Source of the DNA: Rhytidiadelphus loreus
Lineage: Eukaryota > Streptophyta > Bryopsida > Hypnales > Hylocomiaceae
NCBI GenBank assembly: GCA_947034895.1
Contig: OX344765.1
Span: 14,203,001-14,267,000, forward strand
DNA: 64,000 nt
Direction of reading: 5' to 3'
The position numbers and the translations under genes are program-made. Positions 57,856-64,000 of the stretch are shown here, in pieces. The notes beneath the pieces are model-generated. The model made no database searches and had not been told where the DNA came from. It saw only the letters and a list, made by a program, of their open reading frames with translations. The stretch's first letter is position 1. Every line of letters starts with the position of its first letter.

Positions 57856-57929
57856 CCCTGCTCTGTGCTCACTTTTTTCTGCTCCCCGCTCCCTGCTCCC
57901 CGCTCTCTGCTCACATACCAGCATTCCTC
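57856..57929. repeat. Right terminal inverted repeat made of heptamers
   Basis: From 57856 to 57911 the sequence again divides into eight 7-bp units (mostly ending in GCT, such as CCCCGCT and CCCTGCT), the complement of the left-end heptamers. Confidence 0.8.
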
Positions 57930-57941
57930 GATACCAGACCA
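57930..57941. repeat. MULE-like element target-site duplication, right
   Basis: GATACCAGACCA, identical to 42524-42535. Confidence 0.85.
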
Positions 57942-60524
57942 TTTTTCATATTTTGCTTACAAGACATTGCTTTCTCTGGAAACATGGTAGTCTATATAGA
58001 AATTCTAATCGTAGTAAGTGGAAGTGCATTTGGTGGCATTATAGTATGGTACTTTTTGCACACATCCAATTATGCTCTTAGCAATAGATTTTTTGTTGGA
58101 TTCTTTGTGCATTATTCAACAACTTTGTCATGTTTACAACCACATAATGATTAAAGGGGAAAATTTCTAAAGAAGTAAATATGGAGGTGAGATTACAATA
58201 GACACTTTGACCTCTCCAACAATATATTGCATACTCACACAATTTTTGTCTTAGTTTTTTTTGGTTGAATTTCAAATTTAGAAAATGCAAACTATATTTG
58301 GTTTGGAACATTAGCATTTACACTTGTGATTGAAGAGTCAACCTCAATAATTTAATATCAATTTATGATCTTTGAAAAAATAAAATGAACAATAGAATAG
58401 TGTCATACATTATTAGTGGCATATTGAAATATTATTAGCATAGTGCTAGAGTATATGATGATACTTGAAGAACTATTAAACCTTGGATTCTTGTACCATT
58501 TTACACAATGTAAGATTTCTAGCATCCAATGATCTACTTCTACAATGTATTAGATCTAGATAAGTTTCAAATATCCAAAACTACATGTTTAGATTGACTA
58601 CTTTAATGTCCTAATTAATATCGTTAATTGCCTAACAATATATGGTTTAGATTGCCCATAATGATACTTTCAAAAGTCCATGTTTTATTTTAAAATAATT
58701 ATCTTAAAATAAATCTAATATATTGAAATAATAATTTTAATATACATGAAATGTGAAGGATTAATTTTGAAGTGTATCATCATTATTTTGAATATATTAT
58801 GGACATGTATAAATTTGGTTGGTGCATTTATATTATACACTCTCATTCATCAAATGTCTTTCAGCCCCCTTAAAGGGCCATTTCAGGTTGGTTCCCCTTG
58901 TTGGAAACCAAGCATTGTTGTTCAAAATAAAAATATATGTAAAAAAATAAAAATAAATAAAGATTTTAGTTTGATTATTAAAGCATCAAAATAAAAAATA
59001 CTAAAAAAATAAATTTTGATTATTTTCTAACATGGTAGTCTCTCAGACATGTCAAAAGGTTGTTGAAGTTGTGTTTCTACAATCTAAGAACTGCAAAGAA
59101 CTCACAACCCTCCAAACAAATTAAATCCCATCTAATGTTTTCATTTTTGAAAAAGTATCAAGATGGAAATCACTAGTATTTTGGTAAAGTAATCTATTTC
59201 TAAAGCCATCTATCTATTAAACAAATAATCACCTTTTAGTTAGATTCATGCATTTAAATCCAAATTTGGCAATTCTATCTCTAATTTTTATTGAAATGAA
59301 TAAAAAAGACACACAAAAGACAAGTTTTGAGCATCAAAACTCAAGAATTGTTTTAAAATGGTGCAATTGACCTTGTGCATGTTGAATGAGCATTAGTGCA
59401 TGATGCCCCCCACAAGGTGATGCCATATATTCATTATAGTCATGAATTTTGTATATGAGATTTTGCAACAATGAAAAATTAGTAATATAAAACACTATTG
59501 CAATTTTCATTGTAAATTTGGGTAGATCATGAATTTTTTTAAATGTGGAAACATTCTCTTGTTTACTTCTAGTTGTTTGTCAAGGATAATAGTACTTAAA
59601 TGATTGAAGAATTCTTAGAAAAAACTTCAACATTGCAAATTGGGATTATTTTTTTATATTGCAACAATTATTGAATGCATACACATTAATATTCATGTTT
59701 GGATGCACAATGCAACTTGCACATCTTCTTCCCTTCTTCAAATTCAAGCTAACAAAGGTGTTGTCTTTAGAATTGTAGAATAAATAAATAAATTGTGTAA
59801 GTGCTATTATTCCTACAACTATTGTCACCACTACTATTGCAAACACAACTATTATTGTCACTATCATCACCGTCATCATCAAAGTGTAGTAAGTATGCTT
59901 GCACCATCACAATCAACCCCATTAGACTTCTTTGTCATAAGTCAATACTATCAATAATTATGAACATCCACACAGCCCAAAAAACTCAAGTTTATTGAAA
60001 ACAAATGTATTAGGAAGGTATTCCACTCATACCTATCTTCAATCTAAGAAGATTATAGAAGTAAAAGTGAATCAAGTTACACTCAAAAAATACAAAGTAA
60101 AATAAGTAAAGTGTATACTAAAATTAAAAGAAAACATAACTAGACTAATGAAAAAAGAAAAAAGAAAAAGAAAAATAGGAAAAAGTGAAGTAAAAAATGA
60201 AACACAAATGTACTAAAGTAAAAGGAGCACCTAACCACTATAAGTCCCAAGTCACCTCTTTTTTACTCACAATCTCCATTTCTATTGCTCTAAATATAGA
60301 AAAATGAAAAGATCTTTTTAAAAAAACTGAACCTGAAAATCTAAAAGATCTAAACCTTGAAGAAGACATCTAATTTCATCCTTGAAAAAAAAATGAAACT
60401 CTTTTCATTGATAACACTCAAAAAATGGAATTGATAATGCTTGAGAGCCAAGAGGCTTGAGAGCAACATAGGACATAATGCCCACAATAATAGTTCAACA
60501 CAAATATCCATATTTGCACTTGGG
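57942..60524. other. Duplicated spacer between the MULE insertion and copy C
   Basis: Matches 2236-3730 and then 26131-27520 in order, with only small indels, so it is the spacer without the hAT insertion. It contains low-complexity trinucleotide DNA (59800-59885). No gene. Confidence 0.8.
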
Positions 60525-62102
60525 ACTGTTTCGGCACACCCAGAGCGTTGAGGGAAATTCCCAAGGAAACAATCCGGCTTCATCCTACAGAAGGACGCAA
60601 AGATCTTCCCTCATGCGATGACCTAAAACGCACTCCCGCAAGCTACAAATTCTGGAAAAATCTCTCCCCGTTTCAATTCAGATCGACACATGCTCCCTAC
60701 GTCACCTCATGCGAGCGTCTCCTGTTCAATTTAGACGGGCGGTTCTTACGTCACTTCAAATGAAGATCCCCTCGTTAAGACCCGATCACTGACAAGAAAA
60801 AAATCACTCAGACACTCACAGCGCTCTTCAAGTGGAGTTGCCAGCACATTCAGCCTCGCTTCTGTGCATTCCAGTCTCCAGGGCCATGCGCAAGACCCCA
60901 TCTCTCTCACAATCCTCACGCTCTTCACGTCGGGGACTTGTATGTAAGTGAAGCTCCATGCAACAACCAGGGAAAACTTTGCGAGTACCTCTGTCTTTGC
61001 CTCTCGGAATGTGACAATGGAAACTAATACATAAAGAGCGTATTAATGACCAATCATTCCCACCTCTCGTTTTTCAAATTCATTTCACCGACCTCGTTTG
61101 ATGGATCTTGCTTGCAGATCAATCTCCAACTGAGGAGCGAATGAATGGGAGCATATGCGTTTGAGAGCTGAAGATCCGGATTCGGCACTGGGGCTCTTGG
61201 CACTAAATTGTCACATCATTGAAGGTGAGCCTCTGTTCCTGTTTTCACCTGGGTTTTTGTTGGCTTGGGTGTGACGCTAGAAAAATCTGCAAAATTGCAG
61301 GCGAAGTTTTCGATGGACTCATTCTCTATTTGTGCACTTTGAGATTCGATATTTCAGGGATTTTAATGCTGCGTGATAGTGTGCTTGCCCACTGCGAAAT
61401 CGGGTGATCCTCATGGGTTTCGGAGAGCTTTTGATGATCCTTATGCAATATTTCTGTGTCATCGCCACTTTCAATGTGCGAGTCTGTTCTAACTTCAGAT
61501 TTAGGGTTTAACGAAATGTTTGAATTACACATGCACAGTTGTGGGAGCATATGCTTGGCTTCATCTAGAATTGTGTTCATCTTGGATTTAGTTCGGAACA
61601 CTACGTAGTAAATGCTCTCGTAGCAGAGATGACTATACTCTGAATTTCAAATTGAGATGTTGTGCTCAATTCTCCAGTGACATGTTGTTGGAAAGCTACC
61701 AAAAATGCGCTCCAAATCAGTTATAATATGCTGCTCTTCTCATGAGTTACAATATGCTTCGTACATCAAAGTATTGAGATCACAACAAGCAATTGAACGC
61801 ATGCATCCAAATATGATCCCGGACTACACAAAGAGTCAATGCGCAGTTTGCTTGTTTCTGAAAATTCTTGCTCGTCGCTGGGTAAAGTCATGAGAGTAAT
61901 AACTTGCTGAAAACCGTGTCATCTCAACATTAGCCATGATCTGAGTTTCAGAGTTCAGTTGTTGCCTAGGCTTTCAAATTGACGTCAGCAAGGCTTTATT
62001 CCTGGAGTTCCAGGTAAATTGCATGATTATGAAGTCTGTGCACGTCTTTACGAGTGTGTGAAGCATCAGGTATTCATCAAGCTCATTGTAATCCTACTAG
62101 CC
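60525..62102 (+). promoter_or_regulatory. Promoter and 5' leader of carboxylesterase copy C
   Basis: Aligns with 27545-29150 upstream of copy B, including the possible leader intron and the GCCATGG start context. Small indels only. Confidence 0.5.
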
Positions 62103-64000
62103 ATGGGTAACGTCTTGGAGGAAAATCCTCCTGTTACACCCAATGAGGAGAACGGGACCGAGGTGCTTCCTGGGCTGAGAATCAATGCTGATGGAACAGT
62201 AGTGCGAAACTCAGACCGCGCTCTGCCGACCACCGATCCCTCGGTCTCGCCTTCTCCAATTTTCGTCGCCAATGTAGCATTCAAGGATGTAATAGTTGAT
62301 TCCGAAACCGGCATTTGGGGTCGAGTCTTCCTTCCTGAATCCGTCTCGGAAGGCCTTAGCAAGAAGCTACCCATTGTGGTTTACTTTCACGGCGGTGGAT
62401 TCTGCGTGGGAAATCCAGGTAGCTGATCCCCCCTCCCCCCCGTGTGTTCTTTCTATTCCCTTCTATCCGAGGATGGCTTCGACAATCTTGACTTCTCCAT
62501 GTTCTCTCAATATGCATTATTCGGCTTTCAGTATTAGATTGTTCCGTCTCCTTTTTGACATCATAAATAGAGTCTTCGTCGTGATTTCTGGGCAGGATTC
62601 CTCTGATGGTATGGTGGCCTTCCCATAGGGAAGATTTTCTTTTTGATGTTGTCTAGCAGCTTGTGAACCAGTCTAATTTCACTGAAAACTCTATTGTGAG
62701 TGTAATTGAATGCATGAATCAAATAGTGTAAATCTTCTTGAGTGAGTATTTGTACATTGTCAGTATCAGGAAACACATATGTTATGAACGCAATGTATTG
62801 TTCGCAGGCGGCATGGGTCCTAGTTATCATGCCACCAGGCTGTGCACGACAGCCAACGTCGTTGTGATATCTGCGAGTTACAGGCTTTCTCCTGAATCTC
62901 GGCTTCCCGTTGCTTTCAACGATGCCTCCACTACCATGTCATGGCTGCAAAAACAGGTGAATCCAGTTCTATACAACCGAAATTCTTGTGACTAGTGATT
63001 TACCTTTAACGAATGTCTCTTTTATAAAGAGACATCGTTTCAGTCGATCCCTAGATTTCATCTTGCGTTTTTATTTTGACCTCCGAGGAATTTCAGAATA
63101 GAATGGAGTACAGCTTGTCTTTCTAGGCTAATGGAACCCATACAAACTCGATTTTTTAACCAATTCCAACATTGAAGTCATACAATGGGCAAGTGCTGAT
63201 AATGAATTCATCCAGCTTTTAATGTTGTGAAAACTTTACAAAGCGAAATACGTTCCACCAATACGAATTTCAACCTTGAGAATCCAAATACACATTCCAT
63301 TTGGAGCTCTCCAAAGTTACTTGAAGCTTCTCCATCCATTTTGTGACCCAGAAGAGAAAGATTGAATTGAAGACGGAATCAACAGAGTTTGGGTTTGGGT
63401 TAGGAGGCTCAACTTTGGTTTCCACTTTGGTTTAGGGTTCAGGTTTTAGGATTATAGGCTCAACTTTGGTGATGGGTTTACGGTTCAGGCTTTAGAGGCT
63501 CAACTTTGGCTCATTCTCTCAGAGTTTGAATCTGATTTTGTCTAATAGCTTTTGCTGTCCTGCAGTGCAAGTACCAAGCAAGTGGAGACGTGACCGCAGG
63601 CGACTCCTGGCTCATGAGCCACGTCGACTTCTCACGGGTCTTCGTCATGGGCATCAGCTCCGGAGGCAACATTGCCCATCACGTGGTGGTCTCCAAACCT
63701 CTGAAGAACTTCCACCCTCTCACCATCGCAGGGGTGATCCCAATGGTGCCATTCTTCAGTACAGAGGAGTTGTGCGAATCCGAGCTGAAGTTTCCGGAGG
63801 AGTGCGTACACCGCTCGTTCTGGAGACTGGCTCTTCCCGTGGGGTCCAACCGAGACCACCCTTTCTGCAATCCACTCTCTGCAGATGCTCCGAAACTGAC
63901 TGACGTCCAGATCCCGAGGATGTTGCTGATTGTTGCGGGAAAGGATCCGTTGTACACCAGACAGATGGAGTATTACAATGCTCTCAAGCAGGCAGGCAAG
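62103..64000 (+). CDS. Carboxylesterase (HSL/CXE family), copy C, 3' end outside the window
   Basis: Exons are 62103-62418, 62808-62956 and 63566 to the window edge, with the same lengths and phases as copy B where complete. The HGGGF oxyanion motif, YRLSPE and the catalytic-Asp region AGKDPLY are present; the catalytic His lies beyond the window. The nucleophile elbow reads GISSGGN, different from GVSAGGN (B) and GQSAGGN (A). Against B, 15 nt are missing in frame after FPEE (near 63802), removing five residues and altering the segment before FWR. The frame is open to the last base of the window. Confidence 0.88.

Larger units (their letters stand above)
42536..57929. mobile_element. Giant MULE-like transposon, 15.4 kb, with ParB-methyltransferase cargo
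   Basis: Flanked by the direct repeat GATACCAGACCA (42524-42535 and 57930-57941); the empty paralogous site near 2225-2236 has a single related copy. The ends are inverted repeats built from in-phase GAGCRGG-type heptamers. It encodes a MULE-type transposase with a SWIM zinc finger on the - strand (43215-47604), a small basic/acidic open frame (48809-49129) and a 12-exon ParB-methyltransferase gene on the + strand (49832-56083), with a bidirectional intergenic region between the two main genes. A duplication of 11-12 bp is slightly longer than the 9-11 bp usual for MULEs. Both large genes have one in-frame stop, so this copy may depend on relatives. Confidence 0.83.

Overview
This is nuclear DNA of a land plant. 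It has spliced genes with GT/AG introns, a three-copy tandem array of an HSL-type carboxylesterase (CXE, GID1-like fold), a chromodomain Ty3/gypsy retrotransposon, plant-type hAT, MULE and CACTA transposons, and a short telomere-type CCCTAAA run. The fungus-like flavour of the gypsy element and the odd cargo-bearing DNA transposons make a non-seed plant (bryophyte, lycophyte or fern) my best guess; that is inference.

Host layer: copy A of the carboxylesterase (1-1768, 5' end outside the window), copy B (29151-31200, complete) and copy C (62103 to the window end) lie on the + strand in a tandem duplication with a unit of about 7 kb. The spacers between them have been inflated by nested transposons. 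The paralogous spacers can be compared as filled and empty sites, which fixes the element ends well.

Spacer A-B holds one giant hAT-like element (3751-26120, 22.4 kb, 8-bp duplication TTTTCACC, ends CAGGGTT/AACCCTG). It carries a hAT transposase, a coiled-coil/RING-H2 protein, a smaller paralogue of that protein's N-terminus with a Gly/Tyr-rich tail, and a protein-kinase-like gene. GC-rich clusters of a GGCCGTCSGATC motif sit upstream of its genes, near TATA-like boxes, and at both element ends.

Spacer B-C holds two insertions. The first is a dead Ty3/gypsy element (31415-42222), itself hit by a CACTA-type element, a hairpin MITE and an element with CACTA-like ends containing a tRNA-like SINE. 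The second is a 15.4-kb MULE-like element (42536-57929) whose terminal inverted repeats are arrays of in-phase 7-bp units. It encodes a SWIM-finger transposase on the - strand and, divergently, a 12-exon gene for a ParB/sulfiredoxin-like domain joined through a charged coiled coil to a degenerate beta-class (N4/N6) DNA methyltransferase. Seven copies of a 12-16-bp palindrome lie in the leader and first intron of that gene. This ParB-methyltransferase transposon and the giant hAT are the two systems most likely to be undescribed.

Several element genes (RING, its paralogue, MULE transposase, ParB-methyltransferase) each have a single in-frame stop in otherwise open reading frames. These copies are therefore either lightly decayed or use readthrough.
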